Origin: Typhlomys cinereus
Lineage: Eukaryota; Chordata; Mammalia; Rodentia; Platacanthomyidae
Length of the DNA: 64,000 bases
Direction: 5' to 3'
NCBI GenBank assembly: GCA_023101885.1
Contig: JALPQD010000016.1
Coordinates: forward strand, 10,665,634 to 10,729,633
In this document: one piece after another, positions 36,192 to 48,731 of the stretch
Layout: each line of letters begins with the position of its first letter
Position numbering within the stretch: the first letter of the stretch is position 1
Translations under genes and position numbers: made by a program
Notes under the pieces: generated by a model
Told to the model about the DNA's origin: nothing
The model's database searches: none
What the model saw: the letters and a program-made list of their open reading frames with translations, nothing else

Positions 36192-37296
36192 AAATAAATT
36201 GATGATTTCTATGCCATTATTCATAACTAATATTAAAATCCACAACTCTTCTTTTAGGTCTCCAGTGACACATGTCTAAGTTGCAATGGACATATCATTC
36301 AACATCAAAATCCAAAAAAGGTCATTCAAGCATTTTATGATCATTTATTTCCATACTTCATTATTTTCACCTACATTTCCAGAATATGACTTTCATGTGA
36401 AATTTGTATGATATGACACATACCAATGTATGTATTATAAAATACATTACATGATTTCAAGATGTAGTCCATTGATTTAGAGTTATTTAAATGTGAGTAC
36501 ATTTTCTTCTCTGGAAAAAATTAACCTGGAGACACTAAATTAATTAGACTGTCTTTGTCAATTTGAAAAAAGGCTATGGTGACAGATATTAAAAACCTAT
36601 TTTATTTTAAACCAACCCTGAGAGCGTGGTACTTACTTCCAATAATTCTGTTGAAAGTAAATTTGCAGAAAGCTTTAAACTCAAAAACAATTTTGCCTTT
36701 GTGTTCATCATTTTCAGCTTCTAATAAGTTTTTTCTTCTATTTGATAAATAAAAAATGAATTTTCTGGCATAACAAAGAGTTTATTTTGCAAATCAATGA
36801 AATTGAAACATTGTTTATCCTTGAACAAATCATTTAAATTTTAAACATGTTTGATATCATATTCTGTATTTTTTATTTTCCTGAATATTTTTCATTGCTG
36901 GGAATTTTAATATTGTCCTTAATAATTTCCATAAGATTACTATGCGCTAATGTTAGAAACAGACATCCATTGCATCTACTAGATCCATCACTGTTAGTTT
37001 TGGGACCACCCTATTTTAGAATTTGAGCACATGTGAAACTGTAACTAAGTCATGGATATTGGATATTGAGTGGGAGGTGAATTTTGTGCTGTTGCTTTAA
37101 ATTTCTACCTCCAACCTTCTCATCAATGACACTACTTACATTCACAAAAATAAAAGCCTGCTGGTATGATAAGAGGTAAATATGTTGAATATAACCTACA
37201 AGCAAAAAAAAAAAGTTCTTTTCTTCCATATATATTTTCATCTGTATATATTTATCAAATTTGAATTTGTAATCTTATAATAGAAGAATGTGGTAA
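36192..37296. other. Unique AT-rich DNA, no gene recognised
   Basis: It contains a 25-bp exact match (36768-36792) to the MaLR interior at 34718-34742, otherwise nothing recognised. Confidence 0.5.
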
Positions 37297-37307
37297 TTGG
37301 GATTCTT
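37297..37307. repeat. Left TSD of L1 copy B
   Basis: TTGGGATTCTT, repeated at 40872-40882. It abuts the T-run that is the poly(A) tail of the minus-strand L1. Confidence 0.85.
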
Positions 37308-37329
37308 TTTTTTAAACATTTTTTATTAT

Positions 37330-38397
37330 TATTTCTGCTCATACAAACTTAGTAGGTACACCGGTTCCCTCCCTCCCTACTCCTCCCCCCGATCACCCTG
37401 CTCCCCCTCCCCTTACCCCTCCCTCCCTATCCCCCAGTGCCTCCCCCCTCAATCCCTGGAGAATCCTTTAATGTGCCTGCCAGTCTCTCCTCTGGGCTCT
37501 CCTCTCCGATGATGTACAAAGACCCAGTGGCATTCCCCTGAATCCTATCATGTGTTCCCCTTAAACATAAGAACATTACTGTGGCTGTCAATCCCTTGCC
37601 TCCAAGGATCTTGGTGCCTTTAGCAAATGCTAGACTTTGTGAGGTCAATAATGTGTTGGACATTGTGCAGGGCATGCAATGTCCACTTATGAATGCTTCG
37701 GCCCTAACTTGTGTGGAGTATGTTGCACAACATTGCTCCTCCCATCCTTGTGTCTTACAATCTTGCTGTCCCCTCTTCCCCACATTTCCCTGAGCTTCAG
37801 GATGGGGAGAGATTAGGCTGGCCTAGTTCTAGGTGGTTGATATAGAGTTTCTGAAGTTCTGGATTATGGTTTGTTGATTTTCTTTTGCAGTTTTGCTGCT
37901 CCTGCAATGCCCTTCACTCCATCCTGATGGGTATTATATGTCGCCCCCTAGCCAGAGACAAAAAGCTGTTAAACTAGAGTCTTGTTTGTTATAAGAGCCC
38001 ATTCAAAGGTAAATGTAATAAAAGTGGGAAACCACAGTGAGGGAAGGGTCAATCACCCATTTGCAAATGGTTACTTTTTATCTGCCAGACTATATGCCCT
38101 CCTCTTCTGGTGAGATCATACCCCCTCAGTTGTTCAGTGATCAGGAAGGAAAGTCTGTGAACTTAACCAGATGTCTCATTACTTACTTGCAGTCCTTGAT
38201 GGAGCCTATTTTCTCTGCTGTAACATGGGCCCCTCTCTCCTTGTTTCTGGTGTGGCCCTCCTACCCCATCCCTCCTGTTCATAATTCTTGCAATTACTAT
38301 AGGCATTACAGAGATTTATCTTTGAGTGTCTCTAGATATTACAGAGATTTATCTTTCAGTGTCTATAGGTATTAAAGAGATTTATCTTTGAGTGTCT
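37330..38397 (-). mobile_element. L1 copy B 3' UTR
   Basis: Collinear with the 3' UTR of copy A. The sense-strand G-rich purine tract appears here as C-rich text at about 37365-37450. The frames at 37297-37783 are UTR noise. Confidence 0.85.
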
Positions 38398-38401
38398 CTA
38401 G
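38303..38401 (-). repeat. Three 33-bp tandem units at the ORF2/3' UTR boundary
   Basis: Units start with ATTACAGAG at 38305 and 38338 and ATTAAAGAG at 38371, a period of exactly 33 bp. Copy A has a single unit at about 7560-7595. The triplet ends at the ORF2 stop codon. Confidence 0.9.
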
Positions 38402-40865
38402 GAGCCACCTATTAGGGAGTACATACAGCACTTAATTTTCTGGGTCTGGGATACTTCACTTAATATAATTGTTTCTAATGACATCCATTTCCTGGCAAAT
38501 TCCAGTAATTCATCATTTTTGATGGCTGACTAGTACTCCATTGTATAGCTGTACCACATTTTCCTTATCCACTCGTCAACTGTTGGACATTTGGGTTGAT
38601 TCCATGACTTTGCTATTGTAAACAGTGCTGCTATGAACATGGTCGTGCTTGTGCTATCGAGGTGAATTTTTGCTGTATGTGGGGTTATTCCCAGAAGTAG
38701 AATAGCAGGATCATATGGCATTTCAATGATTAATTTCTTTAAGAATCTCCAGACGGCTCGCCAGAGTGGTTGTATGAGCCTGCATTCCCACCAACAATGT
38801 AGGAGAGTTCCCCTCTCTCCACATCCTCTCCAGCATTTGTTGTTGTTTGTATTGTGGATTTTTGCCATCCTGACCAGGGTGAGATGATATCTCAGGGAAG
38901 TTTTGATTTGCATTTCCCTGATGGCTAAGGAAGTAGAGCATTTTTAAAGATATTTGTTAGACATTTTAATTTCATCCCTGGTAAAGTTTCTTTTAAATTC
39001 CAGGGCCCATTTTTTAATTGGGCCATTGGTTTCCTTGGTGTTAAGTTTTCTAAGTTCTTTGTGCACTCTGGATAGTAGAGCTCTATCAGATATGTGGTTA
39101 GTGAAGATTTTCTCCCATTCTGTAAGTTGCCTTTGAGCTTGTGTTACAGTCTCTTTATCTGAACAGGAGCTCTTTAATTTCACAAGATCCCAACTGTTGA
39201 GAGTTGGTAGCAGTGACTGTGCCATTGGATGTCTGTTTAGGAAATGTTGGCCTAGCCCAATCAGTTCCAGGGAGTTCCCTATCCTTTCAACTATGGTTTT
39301 TATAGTCTCTGGCCTTATATCAAGGTCCTTGATCCATTTGGAATTAAGTCTTGTACATGGTGACAAGTATGGGTCCAGCTTTAATCTTCTGCATGTGGAG
39401 ATCTAGTTTTGCCAGCACCATTTGTTGAAGACACTATTCTTTTTCCATTGGATTTTTTGGGCCCCTTTGTCAAAGACCAAATGGCTGTAATTTTGTGGGC
39501 TTATATTTGGCTCTTCAACCCTTATCCATTTATCTGTGTGTCTATTTTGGAGCCAGTACCAGGCTGTTTTTATAACTATGGATTTGTAGTGTAGACTAAG
39601 GTTTGGTATGGTGATACCTGCAGCAGTGTTTTTGTTACTCAGGATTGTCTTTGCTATCCTGGGTCTTTTGTGCCTCCACATGAATTTTCAGACTGTTTGG
39701 TCAACTTCTTTAAAGAATTGCTTTGGGATTTTAATCGGTATAGCATTCAATTTGTATATTGCCTTTGGTAGGATGGTCATTTTTACGATGTTGATTCTAC
39801 CAATCCAGGAACACGGGAGGTCTTTCCACCTTCTGGTGTCTTCTGCAATTTCTTTCTTGAGGGCTTTAAAGTTTTCATTGTAAAGGTCTTTTACCTCCTT
39901 GGTTAGGTTTATACCAAGGTATTTCATTTTTTTAGGGGCTATAGTAAATGGGATTGTTTCTCTCAGGGCTTTTTCACTTCTTTTATTCTAGGCATATAGG
40001 AAAGCCACTGATTTTTGTACATTTATTTTGTATCCTGCTTACCCTGCTGAACTTCTGAGTTAGTTCCAGGAGCTTCCTGGTGGAGTTTTTGGGATCCCTC
40101 AGGTATAAGATCATGTCATCTGCAAATAGGGATAGCTTGACTTCTTCCTTGCCAATTTGAATCCCTCTTATGTCCCTTTCTTGTCTTATGACTTCAGCTA
40201 AGACTTCAAATACAATATTGAATAGTAGTGGTGAGAGTGGACAGCCTTGTCTAGCTCCTGATCGAAGTGGGAGTGCTTCCAATTTTTCCCCATTGAGCAT
40301 AATCCTTGCTGTGGTCTTGCTGTACACAGCTTTTATTATATTGATAAAGGTTCCTTCCATTCCTACTGTCTCTAGCATTTTGATCATAAAAGGCTGTTGG
40401 ATCTTATCAAAAGCTTTTTCTGCATCTATCGAGAGTATCATGTGGTGTTGGACTTTGGACTGGTTTATGTGATGAATTACATTTATTGATTTTCATATGT
40501 TGAACCAACCTTGTGTGCCAGGGATGAAGCCTACTTGGTCCCCGTGAATGATCTTTTTGATATGTTTTTTTAATCCGATTTGCTAAGACTTTGTTGAGAA
40601 TCTTTGTGTCTGTGTTCATCAGAGAGATTGGCCTATAGTTTTTTTTTTTAAATGAATCTTTATTAGGTTTTGGGATTAAAACGATATTAGCTTCATAGAA
40701 GGAATTTGGTAGTGTGTCTTCCTTTGCTATTTGATGGAACAGTTTATGGAGTATTGGTGTTATTAACTCCTTAAATGTCTGGTAGAACTCTGTGCTGAAC
40801 CTGTCTGGTCCAGGACATTTTTTGGTGGGAAGATTCGAGATTACTTCTTCAATTTTCTCATATAT
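38398..40865 (-). pseudogene. L1 copy B ORF2 C-terminal two-thirds (RT onward), truncated
   Basis: The RT domain is at 39983-40441. It contains the first catalytic Asp block ([12 protein letters not shown]), the [14 protein letters not shown] block and the FADDM active site (40115-40126). The thumb region is at 39688-39927 ([29 protein letters not shown]). C-terminal parts are at 39403-39681, 38944-39366 and 38530-38913, the last with the L1 cysteine motif CX3CX7HX4C ([18 protein letters not shown]). The frame ends IGGS-stop at 38398, after an in-frame stop near 38530. Endonuclease and ORF1 were never inserted. Several frameshifts and stops make it inactive, but motifs are better kept than in copy A. 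Confidence 0.93.
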
Positions 40866-40871
40866 TTGTAT

Positions 40872-40882
40872 TTGGGATTCTT
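40872..40882. repeat. Right TSD of L1 copy B
   Basis: TTGGGATTCTT, an exact match to 37297-37307, followed by GATC. Confidence 0.85.
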
Positions 40883-42330
40883 GATCAATATTTCTCAGAT
40901 ATAGGAAAGCAGAGTTCTTAGATGCAGGGAAGTAGCTTTAGATTTGGTATACTGATCAATCATGATTGGTCAGTAATTTTATTAATGGGACATATGGCTA
41001 CATTGTTTTCCATTTACCTCCAACCACTTATTATCCATAAAAATTGCATTGGTATAGCTGAACTCTGAAGGATAATCAATGATAAGTGGAAATGGCTAAT
41101 GAATCTACCAAAGAGCCCATTAGTTGTTCTGCTGATTTAACAATTCAAAAATAATAAGATTAATCATATTCTTTCTGTATAGAGACATCTTATGATGATA
41201 GGAATATCCACAGTTATAAACAACCTCAAAACCCTGAATAGTTCTCATTGCTTATACGTATGAATGTATATGTATATACATACTTATACATACTTGACAC
41301 GTAAAGATATCGTGGAAAGATATCTTGGGATGACCCCAGCATCCTTTATTGCTCTTTATTTTGTCAATTCTGAATTAGAAATTTGGCATGCCTAATTGGA
41401 AGTAGCTGCATGATCCTGAAAGATTCCCTTTCTGCCTAGCACTTTCATTTTGTTATAGGCTGCCAATATTCTACAGACATATTTCTCAAGTTCAGTAGAA
41501 TAAGACAGGAATCATCATAGGCCATTCTGTAGCATAAAATGGAATGATTTTCAAATGTTTCATTCTGACATCAATATAAGGTGCTTAGGAAGAATTGCAA
41601 TACAAAGAAAACAAGAACAAATTACAGTTCATTACAATTCTGTTCCTCTAGCTACACTTGGGACTAACACACAAAGAACATGATCAACAACACCAAATTC
41701 TGCCAAATTAGGAGATAAACTTCTAGTGTAATTAGCACTCAATGAATGTAACAAATTCAAAGCCTTGTACTTAGAACTTTATAGTACAGAAAACAAAAAG
41801 AGGAAAGCTTTCAGCATAAATTTATTCAACAAATATTTTTCAAATGCTTTTGATTTGCTTGGTAAAGTTCTTACAAAATTGGAGTTAATATAATTATTTC
41901 TAAATTCCATTGGAGTCGTATTATAAACCATGTGTTGAATTAATAATAATCATGGGAAGGATTTCTTTCCTACATTTGAAGAGTATTTCAGAAGTTTCTT
42001 CCAAATCCAAAATCTAGTCCTTATTCCTCAAGAGATATATGATACATGAAATTTCAGCTGTTTGCTCTTTCTGAGTTTAGATTTGCTACTCTAGCATTCA
42101 AATTTATATTAGTGATAATGTTAAGCTTAAATTTGCTTGAGGATTAAGTGTTTTAACTGTTATTTTTGGACAAAATTGAGAAATAAATAACTGAAGCAGA
42201 AAATGGAAGAGAAGAATGTTAACTTCAAAGCATTACTCCTGCTCTGCTATGAGGATACCCAAGAAGACCTGAGGATTTGAATATTTCTCCTCATGATAAT
42301 GATTATTTATTTATTTATTTTTGCAGTTAT
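40883..42330. other. Unique AT-rich DNA, no gene recognised
   Basis: Nothing recognised. GTATATACATACTTATACATACTT at 41271-41295 is a short AT/CA tract. Confidence 0.5.
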
Positions 42331-42379
42331 ATTGCTTCACAAAGGTGGGCTTTTAACTAGTGGGCTAGTTAACTAGTAT

Positions 42380-42600
42380 GCCACAAGTTAGCAAGCTTTG
42401 AGAGACACAGATGCACCGGTATTGAGAACTTTCAACTTGCTACCCTTCCAAGACATGGGGAGCAGGTCATGTGACCAGCTCCTCTACCAACTGATGGAGC
42501 TTCGCCACTGTGTCTTCCCCACTAGGATGGACCTCATCCCATGATGTATCAGCCAAGATAAACCTCTCCTCCCTTATATTGGTTTTCTTTTTGATATTCA
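42380..42600 (+). mobile_element. Old LTR-like relic (MaLR type, tentative)
   Basis: GGTCATGTGACCAGCTCCTC, CCATGATGTATCAGCCAAGATAAACCTCTCC follow the 3' half of old MaLR LTRs (GTGACCAGC..., GCCAAAATAAACC...). The 5' half is not recognisable. Confidence 0.4.
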
Positions 42601-44960
42601 GGAAAAATGACAAGATAAGTAATGGATATAAACTTCAAAGGTATTATTGTAATTCCAAACTTTGCCTGAATACATGATCTGATCTTTTTGTCCCATCATG
42701 CATTGAAGACTGTGACTTAGTAATATTGAAAATGGATATTTCAGAAGACACTTATCAGAAAAATTTACAAACTTCACTCTGAAACATTTTATCTGATTGG
42801 TTTCGTTGCTGTTCTCCATCTTCCTTACAGTATTTCAAAATTCAAAATATCAAATGTCTTTGTTACTGGAACTTTGTGATTGTGATCCTTTAAGGCAATA
42901 GGGTTATTTCTCTTCTCTTTTTCTTTCTTTCTCCTCCTCTTCCTATCTAGTCCCTTCTTCTCTTTCTCTTTCAACTGGCTTTTTAACACCTCGTTATCCT
43001 TTAATCTGTAAAATAAGAAAAAAATTTACAATTTAGTAGTCTCTAAATTTATCTGTAAATCAACACACCTAGAATATGTGATACTGTATCAGATATTCAT
43101 TTTAATGTTTTACAAAACTAAAGAGATGGAAAAAAAACAAATAAAATGAGTGACCTTTGCTAGGATCTTAGTTAAAACAGAAAATATAAAGTATGAAAGA
43201 TACCTTACAAGAGGCATCCTAACTATCCTGCAAATTCAGGCAGAACTTATAAATTGCAGCCTGAACAATTTAGAAATTGTTTGTCTTAAAAAAAACTAAA
43301 ATGTGCTGATAAAATGTCAGTCAGTGATTGAGCACTTGACTAGGACTAATGGGCCAGAATCATAAGATAAATATACTTATTCATGCACATTTATGTTTAT
43401 GTATTACATATAAATATATATGTATGTGTAAACAAGCTTTAAAAGTAATTGACGGAAAGAAGATGAATTGACTTGTTCTAAGGACTATAGTCATCATTTC
43501 AATTTATTGTAGTAGAGTCACGATTACATATGAGAATGGTCTTTTTTCAGGAAATGTGAGAAATCCATCCTGAAAGAAGAAAGAATTTCAGTTTATTCAC
43601 AGAAAGAAATTATATATGCATGTGTATGTACTTGAAGATTCTTGTATGAAAATGATTTAATTGAGATCCTAGGTGTTCTCTTTTCATTTATTTTAAGTTT
43701 GTTTCTGAAATTTTTCTCCCAGGATGAAGAGTTCAGAGAAAAAAATTAAATAAATATACACCTCCTATGTGTCAATCCTTTAAAGAGATACTGTGGAAGG
43801 CTTAAAACATAGAGATTAATTAAAGCAACATAAATTTCATAAACTAATATTGCACTATGACTGTAAGAGCAAAATTTGATGTGAAAAACTTTTGACCATG
43901 ATCCTAGGAAGTGCCAATCTGTACTTTTGGTTAAAGACAGTCTTGATCAAGAACTAGTTTATAGGAATATTATTCTTAAGCATTGGAACTGCAATTATCC
44001 CACAGACAATTCTAAGAGTTAAAATGGCTTTGCCACTGTTTTGTTGTTGTGGTGGTGATAGAATTTTTGTCTTACACTGTCTAATGGGGGGGATGCACAT
44101 GGTCTCTTACATTTGCTTTTCTCTGTTCTCTGTCTCTTTCTATCAGTTGCAGGAGTCAAGATTAAAGTAAGTCAAAAATTGACTTTGTTCCTTCCTTCCT
44201 GTTGCATTAGAATAAACACAGGTAGCAATTCCAAGCAAAGGAGAACGAGGTAATGGTTTTGGTTTTATACCTGTCATTGGTGGTGCTACAGGTAACTATG
44301 TTTAGAGGTTGAACCTGGGAGTTTTACAAGAATTCTGTGTGCTGTTCATTCCCTTCATTTAGACCATCCACGGTGTTACTTCTGGTGATTTTCTCAGATC
44401 GCATCCATACTTCAGCATATAACTTTTTCTTTAAGGTCTGAGATATTATCTGGTATATAGAAGAAAATTCAGAATGTAAACAATGCTGTTTAAAAATGCA
44501 TACAAATACATTATCATTCTTGTAATTGAAACATTCATTTATTATAATGTGGTTTGAAACATGACTCTCACAATTAGAAATAACTAAAATGTAAATATGA
44601 TGAGAGGGAAACTAAACATTTTCATTCTATCTCTATCTGTCTCTTATAATAGCAGCTAGTAATCATAAACACAAAATTGATAAATAAATTACAGAAGAAT
44701 CTTAAATATATTTTCTTATATAGAGAGGATAAAATGTATTTTCTTTGAAACTTAATGATTGGACATCAGGTTATGTTATAGTTATGGTAAAGTGAAGATA
44801 AAGAAAAAAAGAATGTTAGGGCAATTCTTAAACTATATATTTTCATAATGCTCAGAAAATTATTAAAAGATTATAGATAAATATCTGGGTAGCTACTTAT
44901 ATGTGAAATGTATACATAATGTATGAAACATCTTTCTCCTGTTATGGCACAACTTTACCA
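42601..44960. other. Unique AT-rich DNA, no gene recognised
   Basis: No domain-bearing frame. A pyrimidine-rich tract lies at 42911-42970. Confidence 0.5.
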
Positions 44961-44961
44961 G

Positions 44962-45098
44962 GAGGGAGAAGGAAGGCAGAAAGGGAAAAGAGAGAAAAAA
45001 GACAAGGAAGAAGAGAAATAGGAAAAGAGAGGAGAATGGGAGAGGGAGAAAAAAAGGACATGAGAGAGGGGGAGAGAGAAAGAGAGAAAAAGAGAAAA
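44962..45098. repeat. Homopurine tract (GA/GGA-rich)
   Basis: About 135 bp of nearly pure A/G on the plus strand. It produces the Arg/Glu/Lys-rich frame at 44919-45116, which is not a gene. Confidence 0.9.
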
Positions 45099-45574
45099 CT
45101 CAAATGCATGTCATAATAACATAACACAACAAAGAGCAACTTTCACAAGTCAATTCTGTCATTCAAAGCAGACAATATACCTGCTATCTTATTTTATGCC
45201 TAAATTAATCAAAGAAAAATTTTGTACCATTCATCTACATTTAAAAGATGTTTGGACCAATAAATGGGACTTGTATTGCATTAATTGAACTTGTATTCTT
45301 GGAAAGGAAATGGGAACCCCACAATATGGATGCTTCATATAAATGAAATTAAGAATCTCTTTTTTTTTTGCTTCTTGAATAAAGCATGTACTTATAATGT
45401 ATACTATCACATGACAAAAGAAAGAAGAAAATAGGATATTCATAGTACTAGATACTAACTTGAATTTCATACAAGTACAAATTACCACAATGATGGGTAG
45501 AGCCCCTTAATCCAAAGATTATTCTTCTCCTGAAATTCACATCAAGAAGACCATTACTTTTTTTTTAAACTGGA
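45099..45574. other. Unique DNA
   Basis: No feature recognised. Confidence 0.5.
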
Positions 45575-46140
45575 TCTTGTTTTATTTTTTTTATTTTTCA
45601 AAAATTGATGTATTTATTTTAGCTTTAAAAGCAAAATGAGTGATTACTTCTGTTCCCTTTACATCTCCCCCTACCTCCCTTTCCATCATCCTTCCCATAC
45701 TACACCTCCTTTACCAATCCATCCCACCACTCCCTCCCACCCTCCTTCAGTAGTCCCCAAGTTTCCCTTGGATTATCTGCTCCAGTAGGAGCACAGACCT
45801 GTGTGGCAGATCAAGTGGTCTTTCCTTGGGCAGACTAATGATAGAGGTACTAGCTTTCACCTGTCTAACCTTAACCCTTGAGGTTCCCATTGCTTTCAAT
45901 CAGGGAAAATCAGCACTTTGACCAGGAACTCTTCTGTGTGCTTGAACTCTTGTAGTACCAGGGTCTTGTCAGGGGAGGGCAAAGCAGAAGTTAATGTGAT
46001 TTTGAGTTCTTACTTCTTTTCTTAGACACCTGAGAAATGATGGCTATAAAATCTTGAAGTATATTATTCCTTGGTTTACTTATTCTATAGGAGGCATCCA
46101 TCAGTCAGAGTCATGACTGCACATTCTGTATTTGACCTGC
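45575..46140 (-). mobile_element. Old L1 3' UTR relic, minus strand (tentative)
   Basis: A T-rich start (about 45560-45600) followed by C-rich text (TCCCCCTACCTCCC, CACTCCCTCCCACCC) to about 45780 and then mixed sequence resembles the layout of 37310-37800, but diverged and from another L1 subfamily. Confidence 0.45.
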
Positions 46141-46334
46141 CCTAGCCAAGTTTCAAGCTAAATTTGAAGTTAAAAAGCAAAGCAAAACAAAACTAAGAAA
46201 AAAAAAAAAACCCGATAGGAATATAACAGTTATTCTTTGGTTCTGCAGGTAGCTTCAGCAATAAATTTATTATGGGTTCATGTTCCTTATCTTATCTAAA
46301 GGGTAGTGGTGTCTGGTCACCTAGAAAATCAAAT

Positions 46335-46587
46335 TATTCTAGGGATTGAAAGAAGGCTCACAGGTTAAAGAATTTGCTTCACAAACACAAAGACCTGGGT
46401 GAGTGAGTTTTGATCACCAGTTTCCACATAAAACCACTAGGAAGAAATACCAGACGCCTGTAGTTCCAGCCCTGGAAAGCAGAGCCTGGGAAATACCAGA
46501 GAAAAGCAACATGAACGTAGAGCAACCAAGGATGATTTCCCATATCAATCTTAGGTCTCTACAGGCACACACACAATCAAGTGCCCT

Positions 46588-46682
<95 letters not shown>
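46335..46682 (+). mobile_element. Old SINE with (GA)n/(CAGA)n tail
   Basis: GGCTCACAGGTTAAAGAATTTGCTTCACAAACACAAAGACCTGGGTG...GTTTTGATCACCAG looks like a decayed A box/B box head. The body to about 46588 contains CCTGTAGTTCCAGCCCTGG, a B1-like phrase, so a B4-type (ID plus B1) composite is possible. It ends in GA repeats at 46590-46659 and CAGA repeats at 46660-46682. Confidence 0.5.
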
Positions 46683-46683
<1 letters not shown>

Positions 46684-46953
46684 AGTTATTCTAGATCATT
46701 ACATGGTTGCACATTCAAAAGTTCATTCCATACCTTCTTCCATCTCCATCATTTACGGATTAGCCTTTATCAAAGTCATGGCCTTTGCAGACACTCAGAT
46801 AAGCATCAGATATTCTATTATAGTTTCCTGGAAAAGTGGCCTAGACACCCTGACTCAATATTATTTTTAGTGTGACTGGTAGTAACTCCTTTCTGACAGG
46901 CTTGGCTCCACCAGAACAGACAGCGTTAGTGGGCCACCATCGCTAAAGGTACA

Positions 46954-47041
46954 GTTAGCTAAAGAGAGCACAGCATAGCACTGCTGATATGTAAGTTGTT
47001 AACTAAAGAAAGTACAGCACACAACTGTTGGTATGCAAGCT
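46954..47041. repeat. 44-bp tandem duplication
   Basis: Units at 46954-46997 and 46998-47041 begin GTTAGCTAAAG and GTTAACTAAAG and stay in register for 44 bp with about 10 differences. Confidence 0.8.
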
Positions 47042-47187
47042 GTTTCTTCCTCTTATTCACTAAATAGCATTTCCCAATCTCCTGGAAAAGCTTGAAACAT
47101 CATTTCCTTCTACCACTTTTAAGAAGTGTTTTGCAATTCTCCTTACATTTGGTGGAAAACACTTAGCAAACACAACTTGCAGATAGA

Positions 47188-47330
47188 TTCTTTCTGTCTT
47201 TCTCTTACTCTTTCTCTTTCTCCCTCTCTCTCTCTTTTTCCTCCTCTCTTTTTTCTCACTTTTTCTTTCGCTCTCCCTCACTCGCTCTTTTTTCTCTTTT
47301 TATCTTTCTCTCTACATAAAAAAATTAAAA
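47188..47330. repeat. Polypyrimidine tract
   Basis: About 140 bp of mostly T/C on the plus strand. It explains the Ser/Leu/Phe-rich plus frame (47126-47368) and Lys/Arg/Glu-rich minus frame (47060-47281). Confidence 0.9.
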
Positions 47331-48425
47331 TGAAATATTTCGCCTTCACTTCTCTTTTCCCACATTGATGATTTATTTTTGATGTTCAGATTTTTACCTC
47401 CATTGCTTGTAAGTGATTTCATTAATTCTTGGGGCTTCATCCCCTACATCTACATCCAAGTTTCAAAAAGTTATATGTCTGCTATTGTCCCTTCTGGATT
47501 CTGAACTTATGTTTGCATGTAATACTTCTAGTTCACTCCAATCTGTGAAGCGTCTCCTACCTTAGACATCCCTTTTCTCCCTGCGAGCTAATGCTTTTCA
47601 TTACTGAGTTATTGATTTCCTTATCACCTCTAACTAAGATCATGCAATTCATAATGCTCTTCAAAATGGCACCGGGGAACAATTTTATCAAACATCCTGC
47701 AGGTGTTGACTGACCTAAAGGTGTTAGAGGCTTCTTCTGGGCTCCTCTGCCCACTGTAGAGGTCTGTGTTCTCCCTTCTGTCTCAATCCACTTCTCTCTT
47801 GTTTTTCCTAACAAACAAGCTGCTCATGAGTTCTTTTCTCAGATGCGGCTTTTAGAGGTGTTTTAACCAAGTTCTATGTATTGTGTGTACTGTCACAAAA
47901 TAGTTCTAAATAGCACTCTCACTTTCCTGCTTTGCTCAATCTTCTTTGAGTGTTGTATAACCAAGACATATTCATAGACTACAATTCAGATTCAGTGTAT
48001 CCAAGTGTTCATGGAATTGCTAGGCATCTGTATGCTTAAACAGCTCTAATTTGTTCCATTTTTGTGAAATTTTAAGAAACATTATCCCAGAGCATATCAA
48101 ATCTGCATTTCCCTCTTCAAGTAAGCATAGATGTTTGTTCTCATTCATACAGTTATACATTAATCATCTGTATGTAGGAGTTAGTCTCACATAGCTCCAA
48201 ACTATTTTCTGCTCTAATTTTGAAATCATCTTCCCATGGCATGCTTATGTTCATCAGAATAGTTGCCTTTACTACAAAATCCTTGCTCACATGATTCACT
48301 TAGCAATATTCTATTAACCTGGTAGAAATACCCTTCATACACTGTCTTAAATTAAATTCTATCTTTTTAATTCCAAAATAACTGTTACCTTCTCATCAAA
48401 GATAATATTTTTTTCTATTCAGACT
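47331..48425. other. Unique DNA, no gene recognised
   Basis: The frame at 47557-47814 shows no known domain. Nothing else is supported. Confidence 0.5.
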
Positions 48426-48429
48426 ATAC

Positions 48430-48680
48430 AGTTACTGAAACTCAAACAACTTAAAGGGAAAAAAGGAGGTTATGTTTGCAAAAGGTAGATATAGTCTATT
48501 ATGCCAGAAAAGGCATGACCATCTGGCAGAATCTGGAGGCAGATTAAGTCACAGCCATCATGGAGGCTCAGAGAAAAAACTGCAAATTACTAGCAGGAAG
48601 GGCTAGTTAACTTCAAGCCTCTCCCCTTGTGACATATCTTCCTCTACCAAAACTCCACCTTGCAAGGTGCCATGACCTTC
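48430..48680 (-). mobile_element. Old MaLR-like LTR relic, minus strand (tentative)
   Basis: AACAACTTAAAGGGAAAAAAGGAGGTTATG and CACAGCCATCATGGAGG, CCTCTACCAAAACTCCACCTTG follow the reverse complement of old MaLR-type LTR 3' halves. Diverged. Confidence 0.4.
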
Positions 48681-48682
48681 AC

Positions 48683-48731
48683 AAACAAAACAAAACAAAC
48701 AAGACAAAACAAAACAAATAAAACAAAACAA
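48683..48731. repeat. (AAACA)n microsatellite
   Basis: Imperfect AAACA/ACAAA units, about 49 bp. Confidence 0.9.

Larger units (their letters stand above)
37308..40871 (-). mobile_element. LINE-1 copy B, 5'-truncated in ORF2
   Basis: About 3.56 kb of minus-strand L1 with poly(A) tail (37308-37340), 3' UTR, and ORF2 from the RT domain to its stop. The 5' break is at about 40862, where similarity to copy A (10205-10225) stops after CTCATAT. The 11-bp TSD TTGGGATTCTT flanks it. It belongs to the same family as copy A and lacks its 3' extension, ERV and internal duplicate, so it is the better reference for reading copy A. Confidence 0.93.

Noticed and set aside
38530..40441. A functional reverse transcriptase gene
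   Set aside because: The motifs are real, but the frame is split by stops and frameshifts and lacks the endonuclease; it is a truncated L1.
44919..45139. Arg/Glu-rich and Ser/Phe-rich small proteins
   Set aside because: Both are products of one homopurine tract read on two strands.
46590..46682. Regularly spaced array resembling CRISPR
   Set aside because: It is a dinucleotide and tetranucleotide repeat without spacers, in a mammalian genome.
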